Assembly (NCBI RefSeq): GCF_004343075.1
Contig: NZ_SLXP01000002.1
Coordinates: forward strand, 1 to 64,000
Reading direction: 5' to 3'
Length of the DNA stretch: 64,000 nucleotides
Source of the DNA: Rhodovulum marinum
Lineage (GTDB): Bacteria > Pseudomonadota > Alphaproteobacteria > Rhodobacterales > Rhodobacteraceae
Shown here: positions 25,391-34,740 of the stretch, in pieces
Numbering within the stretch: position 1 is the stretch's first letter
Layout of the letters: every line of letters starts with the position of its first letter
Notes under the pieces: model-generated
Databases searched by the model: none
Told to the model about the DNA's origin: nothing
What the model saw: only the letters and a program-made list of their open reading frames with translations
Made by a program: the position numbers and the translations under genes

Positions 25391-26589
25391 GGCATGGTCG
25401 CGGCAAACCAGTTCAGCGGCGTCGCGATCCGCCCCGGCGAGGGCGGCTGCCCGGCAAACCGCGCCCCCAACGTCAGCGGCCCGGCCGTCACGCGGAAGTA
25501 ATCGTATGTCCTCGGCCGGTCAAAGGCACAGAGATACTGGAAATGCAGCCGAAAGAACCGCCAGCGCAGCGCCCGCCAGCGCGCCGACGACAGGGTGTGG
25601 CTGAACGCCGCCGAAATCACCAGCGGCCAGCGCTGCGGCTCGGGCGCCACGCCCGACACTGCCACCGGATCGCACAGCGCAAAGGCGCAGCCGTCGCCCG
25701 GCGCAGTGACATCCACCCAGGGAATGCGCCCCTGCCCCGCCATCAGCCACAAGTCGGCCCGCAGCCGATTGGCCCGCGGCAGAAAGCTCACCATCGGCAC
25801 CACCTGCCCCAGCGTCAGCAGCGATAGCGCCGGCCCATCCTCGGGCACACGGCCCGACCGCAGCAGGTCCGCCAGGATCGAAACCGCCAGATGCGCCCCC
25901 GAGGAATGACCGACGACCAGCACCTCGTCGACATCCTCGGCCAGCGCCGCGGCGATCCGGTCGGCAAATGCGCCCAGGCGGTCCTCCAGCTCTGGCGGAT
26001 AGGCGCCGCCCCGGCTGGCCGTATGGGCATAATCATGCATCAGGTACCAGGCGAACAGCCGTCGGTCGCGTGCGCGGAACCAGGCCAGCACTGGCCAGAC
26101 CACGACCAGGCCCAGCCACCCGACCCCCGGCAATCCGCTGGCCGCCAGCACCGCGCCCAGCCCGCGCGCGGCGGCCAGCCCGATCGCCAATTGCCCCAGC
26201 AACACCGCGATCGGATAAAGCGCGGCGATCGTCGGCCCCTTGCGCAGCCGTGCCAGCCGAAACAACGCGCCCGACCCCAGATAGGCCCAGGCGGTGCGGA
26301 CAAGTTGCACATAAGTGGCCAGGATCGACGGCGACATCGACACGCGCACGATATCCGACCACACCAGCACGTCGATCCCGGTCTCGACCGACGCCCCTTC
26401 GACCTGCGCGGTTACTCGCCAGGTCTCGGGGCCCGTTCCAGACGTTACCACGATCCGAAAGCCCGAAATCGCGGCCTGTGCGGCCGCCTCTCTGCGGTAC
26501 AACTCGCGGTAGCGGCGCGGCGGGAACGGGTCATAGCCGGGGATATACAGCACCCGCCGCCGCCTGACTGCTCCCGTGCCGCCCGCCAT
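25387..26589 (-). CDS. Predicted membrane-associated alpha/beta-hydrolase-like protein
   Basis: The 400-residue protein opens near a LYIPGYDPFPPRRYRELYRRE segment, has two or three hydrophobic segments around residues 130-190 (LYPIAVLLGQLAIGLAAARG and following), and then a nucleophile-elbow motif VVGHSSGAHLA, as in serine esterases. The family is common but uncharacterised in Rhodobacterales. ATG 26589 is preferred since the frame upstream of it is low in coding character. Its stop overlaps the P450 start, so the two likely act on the same lipid or acyl substrate; that is inference. Confidence 0.7.
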   Translation of the reverse strand: MAGGTGAVRRRRVLYIPGYDPFPPRRYRELYRREAAAQAAISGFRIVVTSGTGPETWRVTAQVEGASVETGIDVLVWSDIVRVSMSPSILATYVQLVRTAWAYLGSGALFRLARLRKGPTIAALYPIAVLLGQLAIGLAAARGLGAVLAASGLPGVGWLGLVVVWPVLAWFRARDRRLFAWYLMHDYAHTASRGGAYPPELEDRLGAFADRIAAALAEDVDEVLVVGHSSGAHLAVSILADLLRSGRVPEDGPALSLLTLGQVVPMVSFLPRANRLRADLWLMAGQGRIPWVDVTAPGDGCAFALCDPVAVSGVAPEPQRWPLVISAAFSHTLSSARWRALRWRFFRLHFQYLCAFDRPRTYDYFRVTAGPLTLGARFAGQPPSPGRIATPLNWFAATMP

Positions 26590-26632
26590 GCCGTCCCGGC
26601 CCCCGTCGTCTGCCCGACCAAGCCTAGGGCGA

Positions 26633-27385
26633 TCAACCCAAAGTTGCCAACCCCGGAAAGGTCTCAAGCAACCAGTAGCTGAAGGCGCTGAACGCCCCCG
26701 TCACCAGGGCCAGCCCGACCGCGACCAAAAGCCCGCCCATCGCCTTTTCGATCAGGACCATATGGCGTTTCAGCCGGTTCATCACACCCATCGCGCGCTG
26801 GATGAACAGCGCGGCCAGGATGAACGGAATACCCAGCCCTGCGGCATATACCCCAAGCAGCACGGTGCCTCGGGCCACCGAGGCCTCGGACGCCGCAAGC
26901 GACAGGATCGCGCCCAGTTGCGGACCGATGCAGGGCGTCCAGCCAAAGGCAAAGGCCAGGCCCAGCAGATAGGCCCCAAGCGCCGACCCCCCCCGGTCGC
27001 CCGCATCCAGCCGCGCCTCGCGGTCGAGGATCGGAATACGGAACACACCCAGGAAATGAAGGCCGAACACGATGACCATCACGCCGGCGATACGCGCGAA
27101 CCAGTCCTGGTTCTGCAGAAAGAATGCTCCGAAGGCCGAGGCGGTAAAACCCAGCAAAAGGAACACCGTCGACAGGCCCATGACAAAGAACAGCGCCGGC
27201 AAAAGCGCTCTCCGTCGCGCCTCCGTCGCGCCCGTCAGGTCCACCATGCTGATCCCGCCCATATAGGCCAGGTAGGGCGGAACGATGGGCAGCACGCAGG
27301 GGCTGAGGAAACTCAGAAGCCCGGCGACCAGCGCCACCAGCATGGCCGGCAGCAGCCCCGCGTCGATCAGCTCTATTCCGAACAT
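26633..27385 (-). CDS. ccdA: Cytochrome c biogenesis / thiol-disulfide transporter CcdA
   Basis: This six-segment inner-membrane protein of about 250 residues carries the two redox cysteines in LSPCVLPIVPPYLAY and GWTPCIGPQLGA. CcdA passes electrons from cytoplasmic thioredoxin to periplasmic thiol pathways, for example heme attachment to cytochrome c. The second of two close ATGs (27385) is preferred because AGAGGA is 6 bases upstream. It is divergent from a tusA-like gene 111 bp away, a pairing that suggests sulfur trafficking as well. Confidence 0.9.
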   Translation of the reverse strand: MFGIELIDAGLLPAMLVALVAGLLSFLSPCVLPIVPPYLAYMGGISMVDLTGATEARRRALLPALFFVMGLSTVFLLLGFTASAFGAFFLQNQDWFARIAGVMVIVFGLHFLGVFRIPILDREARLDAGDRGGSALGAYLLGLAFAFGWTPCIGPQLGAILSLAASEASVARGTVLLGVYAAGLGIPFILAALFIQRAMGVMNRLKRHMVLIEKAMGGLLVAVGLALVTGAFSAFSYWLLETFPGLATLG

Positions 27386-27496
27386 CGCCATTCCTCTTCT
27401 ACGCGTCCGGGCTTAGCCCAAGGCGGGCGTTTCGTCACGTGGCCACCCCTCACAAAGCCGTGGACAAGGCGCCGCAACCCGCATACTCCCGCAAAA

Positions 27497-27724
27497 ATGG
27501 TGGTGTCTTTGGAAATAGACGCGCGAGGGTTGCGCTGCCCGCTGCCTGTGCTCAAGGCCCGCAAGGCTCTTGAGCAATTGGCCGATGGCGGACTGCTGCG
27601 GCTTTGGGCCGACGACCCTGTGGCGGTCGTGGACATCCCGCATTTCTGCAAGGAAGCGGGGCACGAGTTCATCGCGATGGAAGATTGCGAGGAAGGCCAG
27701 CTTTACCTGATCCGGCGCGGCTAG
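27497..27724 (+). CDS. TusA family sulfur carrier protein
   Basis: The 75-residue protein has the TusA fold with the sulfur-accepting cysteine C14 in LRCPLPVLKARKAL. TusA-type proteins relay persulfide sulfur to tRNA modification or other acceptors. ATG 27497 gives the family length. It ends before a shared hairpin that separates it from the convergent rne gene. It may work with the divergent CcdA, but the specific pathway is not shown. Confidence 0.88.
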   Translation: MVVSLEIDARGLRCPLPVLKARKALEQLADGGLLRLWADDPVAVVDIPHFCKEAGHEFIAMEDCEEGQLYLIRRG

Positions 27725-27752
27725 GCCGGCCCCCACTGGCGAGGGACCGGCC
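27724..27752. terminator. Hairpin between convergent tusA-like and rne genes
   Basis: GGCCGGCCCC (27724-27733) pairs with GGGACCGGCC (27743-27752) with one C-A mismatch and a nine-base loop. It lies between two convergent genes, so it could serve as a bidirectional terminator. There is no U-tract on either strand. Confidence 0.4.
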
Positions 27753-27769
27753 CCGTCATGCGATCGGCC

Positions 27770-30490
27770 CTAGCGGCCCAGCGACCACCACCCCCGTTTG
27801 CGAGATTTCGGCGCGGCCTCTTCTGCATCGGCCGTTTCCTCATCCTTTACCGCCGCCGTGGCGGGTTCGGGGGCCGGCTCCGGTTCCGGGGCGACGACGA
27901 TTTCGGCAACGGGTTCAGGTTCAGATTCTGCCGCAGGTTCCGCAGCGGATTCGGAAACGGCGTCCAAGCTCGGCTCCGGCGCCACCTCGATCACCGGGGC
28001 GGGCTCTGCCTCGGGCGCAGCGGTATCGGCCTGGACCTCCACCTTGGTCGCCTTTCCGCCACGCGGCCGGCGGGTGCGTTTTTTCTTGGGCGTATCCTCG
28101 GCAGGCTCTGCGGCCCCGGCCGGTTCGGCGCTGTCGCTCGCCGCCTCGTCCACGGCGCCCTCCTCGTCGCCGCCGGTTTCATCGCGCATGTCGGCGCCCG
28201 TGCCCTCGCCCGGCTCGCCACCCTGGCCGGATTTCTTGCGCCGGCGCCGGCGACGGCGTTTCTTCGGCTTATCGTCGCCCTCGACGGACGGTGCGGCCGC
28301 CTCTTCGACGACTTCAGGCTCCTCGATCAACTCGGGCAACTCAGAGGTGTCGACCGAAATGACCGGTGCGGACACTTCGGGCACCGCGCGGGTCGCCGTC
28401 TTGAACCGCTCGATCGAGAAATCGGGCGAGATCAGGAACGGATCGGCCTCGATCCGCACCGACAGGCCATAGCGAGCCTCGATCTGGGCGACATGCTCGC
28501 GTTTCTGGTTCATCAGGAAGTTCACGATGCCCACCGGTGCCTTCAGCAGCACCTCGCGCGAGCGTCCGCGCACGCCCTCTTCCTCAAGCTGGCGCAGGAT
28601 CGACAGCGCCAGGTTGTCATCGGACCGGATCAAACCGGTGCCGTGGCAGCTGGGGCACGGCTGGGTCGTCGCCTCGATCATGCCCGGCCGCAACCGCTGG
28701 CGGCTCATCTCCAAGAGGCCAAAGCCCGAGATACGGCCCACCTGGATCCGCGCACGGTCGTTCTTCAGCTTGTCCTTCAGGCGCTTCTCGACGGCGGCGT
28801 TGTTCTTCCGCTCTTCCATGTCGATGAAGTCGATCACGATCAGCCCGGCCAGGTCCCGCAGACGCAGCTGGCGCGCCACCTCCTCCGCGGCCTCCAGGTT
28901 CGTCTTCAGCGCGGTTTCCTCGATCGAGCCTTCCTTGGTCGCCCGGCCCGAGTTCACGTCGATCGCAACCAGTGCCTCGGTCACGCCGATCACGATATAG
29001 CCGCCCGATTTCAACTGAACGGTCGGGTTGAACATCGAGGACAGGTAGCTTTCCACCTGGAACCGCGCGAGCAGCGGCATCGGATCGGTGTAATGCTTCA
29101 CGTTCTTGGCATGGGACGGCATGATCATCTTCATGAAGTCCTTGGCCACGCGATAGCCGCGTTCGCCCTCGACCAACACCTCGTCGATCTCGCGCGAGTA
29201 AAGGTCGCGGATCGACCGCTTGATCAGGTCCCCTTCCTCATAGATCGGCGCGGGCGCGATGGATTTCAGCGTCAGTTCCCGGATCTGTTCCCACAACCGC
29301 TGAAGGTATTCGTAATCGCGCTTGATCTCGGACTTGGTGCGTTGCGCGCCGGCGGTCCGGATGATCAGGCCGGCGCCCTCGGGCACGTCAAGCTCACCCG
29401 CGATTTCCTTGAGTTTCTTGCGATCCGCGGCGTTGGTGATCTTGCGCGAAATGCCGCCGCCGCGCGCGGTGTTGGGCATCAGCACGCAATAGCGGCCGGC
29501 GAGGCTCAGATAGGTCGTCAGCGCCGCGCCCTTGTTGCCGCGTTCCTCCTTGACCACCTGCACCAGCATGATCTGCCGGACCTTGATGACCTCCTGGATC
29601 TTGTAGCGGCGCGGACGGGCTTTGCGCGGGCGGATCTCCTCGGCAACGTCTTCTTCCGCGACCGATTCGATATGGTCGTCGCGCTCTGCGGGCTCCGCGA
29701 TGTCCTCTTCCGCTTCGACCGCATCGTCCGACGCCGCATCCGGTGCATCGGCCTCCGGTTCGGCGGCCTCGTCACGGTCGGATTTGCGCGCGGGCTTGCG
29801 ACGGCGGCGGGTCGTCTTGCGCGGCTTGGCCTCTTCGCTCGCGGTCTCGATAGGTTCGGCGGTCACCTCGTCATCGGGCGCCAGATCGACGACATCCATG
29901 CCGGGTATGTCGGCCGGCTCGCGGGTTTCCACGGGATCGTCGCTGCGCGCGGCGGCGGCGATGGTGGTGCTGGGCGGCGCATCATCGACGTTACCCGCAT
30001 CCTGCGGCCGGTCGAGCGATTCGCCCTCCGGTTGAGAGACCTCCGCGACGTCGGCCGCATCATCGGTGCCCGCTTCGGCCACGGAACCTTCGATCGCCTC
30101 CGCAGGCGCGGCTTCGGGTTCTGCCCGGGATTTCCGCCGCGAGCGGGTGCGCTTTTTCGGCTTGGCCTTTTCGGCCGGTTCGTCCTCGTCGATCTCCTCG
30201 GCCAGCGCGCGCTCCTCGGCCAGCAATGCCTCACGGTCGGCAACCGGGATCTGGTAGTAATCCGGATGGATTTCCGAGAAGGCGAGGAAGCCGTGCCGAT
30301 TGCCGCCGTAATCCACGAAAGCCGCCTGGAGCGAGGGCTCCACGCGAGTGACTTTCGCTAGATAGATATTACCGGCGAGCTGCCGCTTGTTGACGCTTTC
30401 GAAGTCGAAATCATCAACCCTGTTTCCGTCAACCACGACCACGCGGGTTTCTTCCGCGTGGGTGGCGTCGATAAGCATTTTCTTTGCCAT
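27770..30490 (-). CDS. rne: Ribonuclease E
   Basis: The 906-residue endonuclease is the core of the RNA degradosome. The S1 domain starts at residue 40 and is interrupted by a highly charged insert at about 100-295, resuming at YKIQEVIKVRQIMLVQVVKEE; this split is an alphaproteobacterial trait. The catalytic aspartates are D511 (VAIDVNSGR) and D554 (LIVIDFIDME), and the zinc link is CPSCHGTG at 612-619. The C-terminal 200 residues are low-complexity acidic/basic, as expected for a scaffold. ATG 30490 (MAKKMLIDAT) is the family start, though its ribosome site is weak. A long leader lies upstream. Confidence 0.94.
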   Translation of the reverse strand: MAKKMLIDATHAEETRVVVVDGNRVDDFDFESVNKRQLAGNIYLAKVTRVEPSLQAAFVDYGGNRHGFLAFSEIHPDYYQIPVADREALLAEERALAEEIDEDEPAEKAKPKKRTRSRRKSRAEPEAAPAEAIEGSVAEAGTDDAADVAEVSQPEGESLDRPQDAGNVDDAPPSTTIAAAARSDDPVETREPADIPGMDVVDLAPDDEVTAEPIETASEEAKPRKTTRRRRKPARKSDRDEAAEPEADAPDAASDDAVEAEEDIAEPAERDDHIESVAEEDVAEEIRPRKARPRRYKIQEVIKVRQIMLVQVVKEERGNKGAALTTYLSLAGRYCVLMPNTARGGGISRKITNAADRKKLKEIAGELDVPEGAGLIIRTAGAQRTKSEIKRDYEYLQRLWEQIRELTLKSIAPAPIYEEGDLIKRSIRDLYSREIDEVLVEGERGYRVAKDFMKMIMPSHAKNVKHYTDPMPLLARFQVESYLSSMFNPTVQLKSGGYIVIGVTEALVAIDVNSGRATKEGSIEETALKTNLEAAEEVARQLRLRDLAGLIVIDFIDMEERKNNAAVEKRLKDKLKNDRARIQVGRISGFGLLEMSRQRLRPGMIEATTQPCPSCHGTGLIRSDDNLALSILRQLEEEGVRGRSREVLLKAPVGIVNFLMNQKREHVAQIEARYGLSVRIEADPFLISPDFSIERFKTATRAVPEVSAPVISVDTSELPELIEEPEVVEEAAAPSVEGDDKPKKRRRRRRRKKSGQGGEPGEGTGADMRDETGGDEEGAVDEAASDSAEPAGAAEPAEDTPKKKRTRRPRGGKATKVEVQADTAAPEAEPAPVIEVAPEPSLDAVSESAAEPAAESEPEPVAEIVVAPEPEPAPEPATAAVKDEETADAEEAAPKSRKRGWWSLGR

Positions 30491-30846
30491 GTCAATTCTT
30501 TGCACCACGGCGGACCGCCCGTCCCCGGAGGAACAAGGCGGCGCGGTGGGTGTCTTGTTGGGGCGTGGTCGCACGCAAACGGCCGGTGGGCGGCCCGTGG
30601 CCTGCCCGTCCCGTATCCGATTATGGTGGCGCGCTCCATCGCGGTTCGTCTCCGATGCCGCATGGGGGCGCGGCATCCGTTGCTAAGTCCCGGCGACCCT
30701 TGGGTCCCGGGGATGCTGTGGGTCCTTTCGGAACCCGATCGGTCTGTTTCGTGCTGGTCCCGGCGATGTTGCCGCGGGACGCGCGAAAGACAGCGAAACT
30801 CGTTCGAAGCGGCGGCGCGCCCCTCGGGACGGACCACCGCTCGGCG
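30491..30846 (-). promoter_or_regulatory. Long 5' leader of rne (about 350 nt)
   Basis: No gene is visible in the 410 bp between rne and dctD. If transcription starts just after the promoter at 30847-30876, the rne message has a leader of roughly 350 bases rich in GC stems. Enterobacterial rne also has a long leader that the enzyme itself uses for autoregulation; whether this unrelated sequence does the same is inference. Confidence 0.4.
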
Positions 30847-30876
30847 ACATTAGCGGCAGAGCGCAGCCAAATACAA
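30847..30876 (-). promoter_or_regulatory. Candidate sigma70-type promoter for rne
   Basis: On the minus strand TTGTAT (30876-30871) and TAATGT (30852-30847) are spaced by 18 bp, just downstream of the dctD stop. They are the best hexamer pair I see in the gap and point toward rne. Confidence 0.45.
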
Positions 30877-30900
30877 TGCCTTTTTCCGCCGCATTCCGCC

Positions 30901-32232
30901 CTAAAGATAGTCGGCGCGGCTCAAACCGTACTTGGCCATCTTCTCGTTAAGCGTGCGCCGGGGCAGGCAAAGCTCCTCCATCACGCCCGCGATGGACCCC
31001 TTGTGGCGGCGCATCGTGTTGTCGATCAGCATCCTCTCGAACGCCTCGACATATTCCTTCAGCGGCTTGCCCTCGGTGGTCATCACCGGGCGCGTTGCCT
31101 CGTTGTCGGCCATCAGAAGGCTGGCGATCGTGCCCGAACCGCGCCGGTTCTGCAGCACCGCGCGTTCGGCCACGTTGATCAACTGCCGCACATTCCCCGG
31201 CCAGGGCGCCTGCATCAGTTGCGCGGCCTCTTGGGCGGTCACCTCGGGCGCTTCGCAGCCGTATTCCTCGGCGAACTGTTCGGACAGGCGGTTGAACAGC
31301 GTCAGGATATCCTCGCCGCGTGCGCGCAACGGCGGCAGGGTGATCTTCATCGCGGCGAGACGGTAGAACAGGTCGGGGCGCAGCACGTCCTCGACGGTCT
31401 TGTCCTGCTCCTGCAGGTTCGACACCGCGATGATCCGCGTCTCGGCCGGGCTGCCCTGGTCGTTGATGAAGGTCAGAAGACGGGCCTGAAGCGCGGGCGA
31501 CAAGGCCTCGACATCCTCCAGGCACAGCGTGCCGCCGCGCGCCTCCTCGACCGCCGGAATCGCGCCGCCCTCTTCGACCGGGCCGAACAGCTTGGCCGAC
31601 AGGGCGTCGGGTTCATGCGCGGCACAGGCGATCTGGACGAATTTCTTTCCCGCCCGCGGCCCCACGGCGTGCAGCGCATGCGCCACCAGCGTCTTGCCGG
31701 TGCCGGTCTCGCCGTCGATCAGCACATGCCCGTCGGCCTGGCCCAGGTCCAGGATGTCCTCGCGCAGCCGTTCCATCACCGGCGAGGACCCGATCAGTTT
31801 CTTCACCAGAACCGTGCCATCCCCCAACTCGCGGCGCAGCGCGCGGTTGTCCAGCGTCAGCCGGCGCGCCTGGCTGGCGCGTTTCGCCAATTCCGTCATG
31901 CGGTCGGGGTTGAACGGCTTTTCCATGAAATCATAGGCGCCGATCCGCATCGCCTCGACCGCCATCGGCACGTCGCCATGGCCGGTGATCATGATCACCG
32001 GCAGCGTGGAATCGAGGCTCATCAGCTTTTTCAGGAACGAGATCCCGTCCATGCCCGGCATCTTGATGTCGGTGACCACCACGCCCGGGTAATCGGGCCC
32101 GATCTCCTTCAGTGCATCCTCGGCCCGCGCAAAAGTCGCGGTCTCGAAACCGCTCAGCGCCAGCCACTGGCTGATCGACTGGCGCATGTCCTGCTCGTCA
32201 TCGACAATCGCGATCTTCATGGCCTGGGGCAT
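30901..32232 (-). CDS. dctD: DctD-like two-component response regulator lacking the GAFTGA motif
   Basis: The 443-residue NtrC-class regulator has a receiver domain with D55 (VVVTDIKMPGMDG), an AAA+ domain with Walker A GETGTGKT at 174-181, and a C-terminal helix-turn-helix (GVMEELCLPRRTLNEKM). The loop that should carry GAFTGA is replaced by LFGPVEEGGAIPAVEEARGG, and Walker B reads TLCLED in place of the usual TLFLDE order. GAFTGA contacts sigma54, so this protein probably does not drive sigma54 promoters; Rhodobacter capsulatus NtrC is a known precedent of a sigma70-acting, GAFTGA-less member. The start may be ATG 32232 or ATG 32220 (MKIAIVDDE). It follows dctB by 10 bp. Confidence 0.85.
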   Translation of the reverse strand: MPQAMKIAIVDDEQDMRQSISQWLALSGFETATFARAEDALKEIGPDYPGVVVTDIKMPGMDGISFLKKLMSLDSTLPVIMITGHGDVPMAVEAMRIGAYDFMEKPFNPDRMTELAKRASQARRLTLDNRALRRELGDGTVLVKKLIGSSPVMERLREDILDLGQADGHVLIDGETGTGKTLVAHALHAVGPRAGKKFVQIACAAHEPDALSAKLFGPVEEGGAIPAVEEARGGTLCLEDVEALSPALQARLLTFINDQGSPAETRIIAVSNLQEQDKTVEDVLRPDLFYRLAAMKITLPPLRARGEDILTLFNRLSEQFAEEYGCEAPEVTAQEAAQLMQAPWPGNVRQLINVAERAVLQNRRGSGTIASLLMADNEATRPVMTTEGKPLKEYVEAFERMLIDNTMRRHKGSIAGVMEELCLPRRTLNEKMAKYGLSRADYL

Positions 32233-32242
32233 TCCTGGTTAT

Positions 32243-34009
32243 TTACTCCGCTGCTTCCACGTCCTGCCCCAATATGGGCAGCTGAACCTCGAATACCGCG
32301 CCCCCCTCGCGCCCGTTACGCGCGGTCAGGCGCCCGCCGAGATCGTTCACGATCCCCGACGAGATCGCAAGGCCAAGCCCGACGCCATCGCCGGGCTGCT
32401 TGGTGGTGTAGAAAGGTTCGAACAGGTTCTCGAGATCCTCGATCCCGTGACCGTTGTCACGCACGGTCATCGTGGCGGTTTCCCCCGCAGAAAGGATCAC
32501 GTCGACCTGGGGCTGATCGACCTCGCGCGTGGCGTCCAGGGCGTTCCTCAGCAGGTTGATGATGACCTGCTCCAGACGCACCCGGTCGGCCATCACCATC
32601 ACCGGTTCGCGCGGCAGCGTCCGCGTGATCGTGACCTGGCGGCGCTTCAGCTGGGGCTCCATCATCGACAAGGCGCCCGAAACGCAGGACCGCACATCCA
32701 GCGGCTCGAACGCGTCGCCGCCCTTGCGCGCATAGCTTTTCAGCTGTCGGGTGATCGCGCCCATCCGCTCGATCAGGTCGTCGATCCGCTGGAACGAGGA
32801 CAGCGCCTCGTCGGGGCGCTTGCGCTGCAGCAAAAGCCGCGCGCCGGCCAGGTAGGTCTTCATCGCGGCCAGCGGCTGGTTCAGCTCGTGGCTGACCGCC
32901 GCCGACATCTCGCCCAGCGCGGCCAGCTTGGAACTTTGCGCCAGCGTCTGCTCGGCCACCTCCAGGTTCTTCTCGGCCCGCTCGCGCTCGGCGATTTCGC
33001 GCTGCAGGCGTATGTTCAACTCGCGCAATTCCGCGGTCTCGCGCTGGAACACGATCGACCGCAACTGTGCGCGCCGCGACATGAGGTAGAAGGTCAACGC
33101 CAGCAGGATCGCGAACCCCATGATCTCCAGGGCCAGCACGGAATTCACCTTGTCGCGGATCGATACGTAGGAGGTAAAGGACACGATCCGCCAGCCGCGG
33201 AACGGGATGCGCGCATCGTTGCGCATCACCGCCTCGCCCATCATATAGGCATCGGGCGGCAACGCGCCCCAGTCGGCCGTGGCCTGCAAAGCACGCCGGA
33301 TCGCCGAGGGCGGCGAACGTACCGACAGCGCCTCTTCCACCGTGCGCCCGCGCCAGCGCGGTTCGGTCGACAGGATGATCTGACCTTCGCTGTCGGTGAC
33401 GATGATCGCATCCGCGATCCCCGCCCAGCTTTGCTCGAACTTGGCCAGGTCAACGCCCACCACGATCACGCCCGCCTTGCGCCGGTCGGCCGTGATCGAA
33501 CGCGAATAGGTAAATGTATAGGCGCCCGCCTCGGTCCGCGAAGTGATGAAAACCGTGTCGTTCGACCGCTGCGCCTCGACGAAGAACGGCGCACTTCGCA
33601 GGTTGGTCCCGATCTTCGCCCGGTCCGTCGCCGCGACCACCCGGCCGGAATTGTCCAGCAACATCAGCGAGGCCGCGCCGATATCGTCGACATAAGAGAT
33701 CAGCCGCTGCGAACTTTGCGAGAAATCAGAACTGTCCAGCGCCTGGATCAGCGTCGGGTCGCGCGACAGCAACAGCGGCACGACCGAGGCGCGCTGCAAT
33801 TCGCTGACCACGTTGCCGGAATACAGCGCCAGCCGCACCTGCGCCCGGTTCCGCGTGCTTTCGGTGAACCGCTCCGTCAGCCAGGTATTTGTCACCCAGA
33901 CCGTCGCCACCGCCACCAGGATCAGCAGCAGCAACGCCATGCGCTTCCGCCACTCGCCCCCAACGGGCGGACGGCTGAAACCGGCCTGTCGAATGATCCC
34001 CAGCAGCAT
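32243..34009 (-). CDS. dctB: DctB-like sensor histidine kinase
   Basis: The 588-residue membrane kinase has two transmembrane segments flanking a periplasmic double-PAS (dCache-like) sensor of about 270 residues, a coiled linker, the H-box LAALGEMSAAVSHELNQPL, and an ATPase domain with NLLRNALDA, DNGHGI and GVGLGLAIS. It matches DctB, which senses C4-dicarboxylates. ATG 34009 is preferred over an upstream TTG. It is co-transcribed with the dctD gene, but no dicarboxylate transporter is next to the pair. Confidence 0.9.
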   Translation of the reverse strand: MLLGIIRQAGFSRPPVGGEWRKRMALLLLILVAVATVWVTNTWLTERFTESTRNRAQVRLALYSGNVVSELQRASVVPLLLSRDPTLIQALDSSDFSQSSQRLISYVDDIGAASLMLLDNSGRVVAATDRAKIGTNLRSAPFFVEAQRSNDTVFITSRTEAGAYTFTYSRSITADRRKAGVIVVGVDLAKFEQSWAGIADAIIVTDSEGQIILSTEPRWRGRTVEEALSVRSPPSAIRRALQATADWGALPPDAYMMGEAVMRNDARIPFRGWRIVSFTSYVSIRDKVNSVLALEIMGFAILLALTFYLMSRRAQLRSIVFQRETAELRELNIRLQREIAERERAEKNLEVAEQTLAQSSKLAALGEMSAAVSHELNQPLAAMKTYLAGARLLLQRKRPDEALSSFQRIDDLIERMGAITRQLKSYARKGGDAFEPLDVRSCVSGALSMMEPQLKRRQVTITRTLPREPVMVMADRVRLEQVIINLLRNALDATREVDQPQVDVILSAGETATMTVRDNGHGIEDLENLFEPFYTTKQPGDGVGLGLAISSGIVNDLGGRLTARNGREGGAVFEVQLPILGQDVEAAE

Positions 34010-34056
34010 GACCGCAAGGTTACGCCGAGGCCGGGGCCTGCTCAAGCGACTCCGCC

Positions 34057-34725
34057 TCAGGCCGGCGTCAGCGCGCCGATCAGCGAGCGGAAAAGCGCCG
34101 CCCCGTCGGTGCCGCCATGTGCCGGTTCCGCGGCGCGTTCGGGATGCGGCATAAGCCCCAGCACGCGGCGGTTTTCCGACAGGATCCCGGCGATATCGGC
34201 CACCGACCCGTTGGGGTTGTCGGCATAGCGGAACGCGATCCGGTCTTCGCCGCTCAACCGCGCCACCAGATCGGCATCGCCCACGTAGTTCCCGTCATGG
34301 TGCGCGACGGGAATGGTGATCCGCTGCCCTGCCTCGTAGCCCGAGGTAAAGGCGCTGTCGCCGGTTTCCACGATCAGATCGACCGGCTTGCAGACGAATT
34401 TCAGCCCTGCATTGCGCATCAGCGCGCCGGGCAGGATGCCGGTCTCGGTCAGCACCTGAAAGCCGTTGCAGATGCCCAGCGCAAAACCGCCCCGGTGGGT
34501 ATGCTCGATCACCGCCCGCGTGATCGGCGAGCGCGCGGCGATCGCGCCGCAGCGCAAATAGTCGCCGAACGAGAACCCGCCGGGAATGCCCACCACGTCG
34601 ACGCCCGCCGGCAGCGCGTCCTCCTTGTGCCAGACCATCGTGACCTCGGCGCCGGCCGCGCGGAAGGCCACCGCAAGGTCGCGGTCGCAGTTCGAGCCGG
34701 GGAAGACGAGAACGGCGGCTTTCAT
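34057..34725 (-). CDS. purQ: Phosphoribosylformylglycinamidine synthase, glutaminase subunit PurQ
   Basis: The 222-residue class I glutaminase subunit supplies ammonia to PurL in purine synthesis. The catalytic cysteine lies in [12 protein letters not shown], the N-terminal [10 protein letters not shown] is typical, and the histidine/glutamate end is [10 protein letters not shown]. It is part of a leftward cluster with purC and purS, but an alcohol dehydrogenase gene is lodged between purS and purQ. Confidence 0.95.
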   Translation of the reverse strand: MKAAVLVFPGSNCDRDLAVAFRAAGAEVTMVWHKEDALPAGVDVVGIPGGFSFGDYLRCGAIAARSPITRAVIEHTHRGGFALGICNGFQVLTETGILPGALMRNAGLKFVCKPVDLIVETGDSAFTSGYEAGQRITIPVAHHDGNYVGDADLVARLSGEDRIAFRYADNPNGSVADIAGILSENRRVLGLMPHPERAAEPAHGGTDGAALFRSLIGALTPA

Positions 34726-34740
34726 GTCGGGGCTCCTCGA

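Noticed and set aside
26576-27724. Long N-terminal extension of the TusA frame
   Set aside because: Upstream residues are antisense to ccdA and low in complexity; the family start at 27497 gives a normal 75-residue TusA.
27758-30361. 867-codon open frame on the plus strand opposite rne
   Set aside because: It mirrors the low-complexity regions of RNase E and has no family features; the RNase E frame explains the region.
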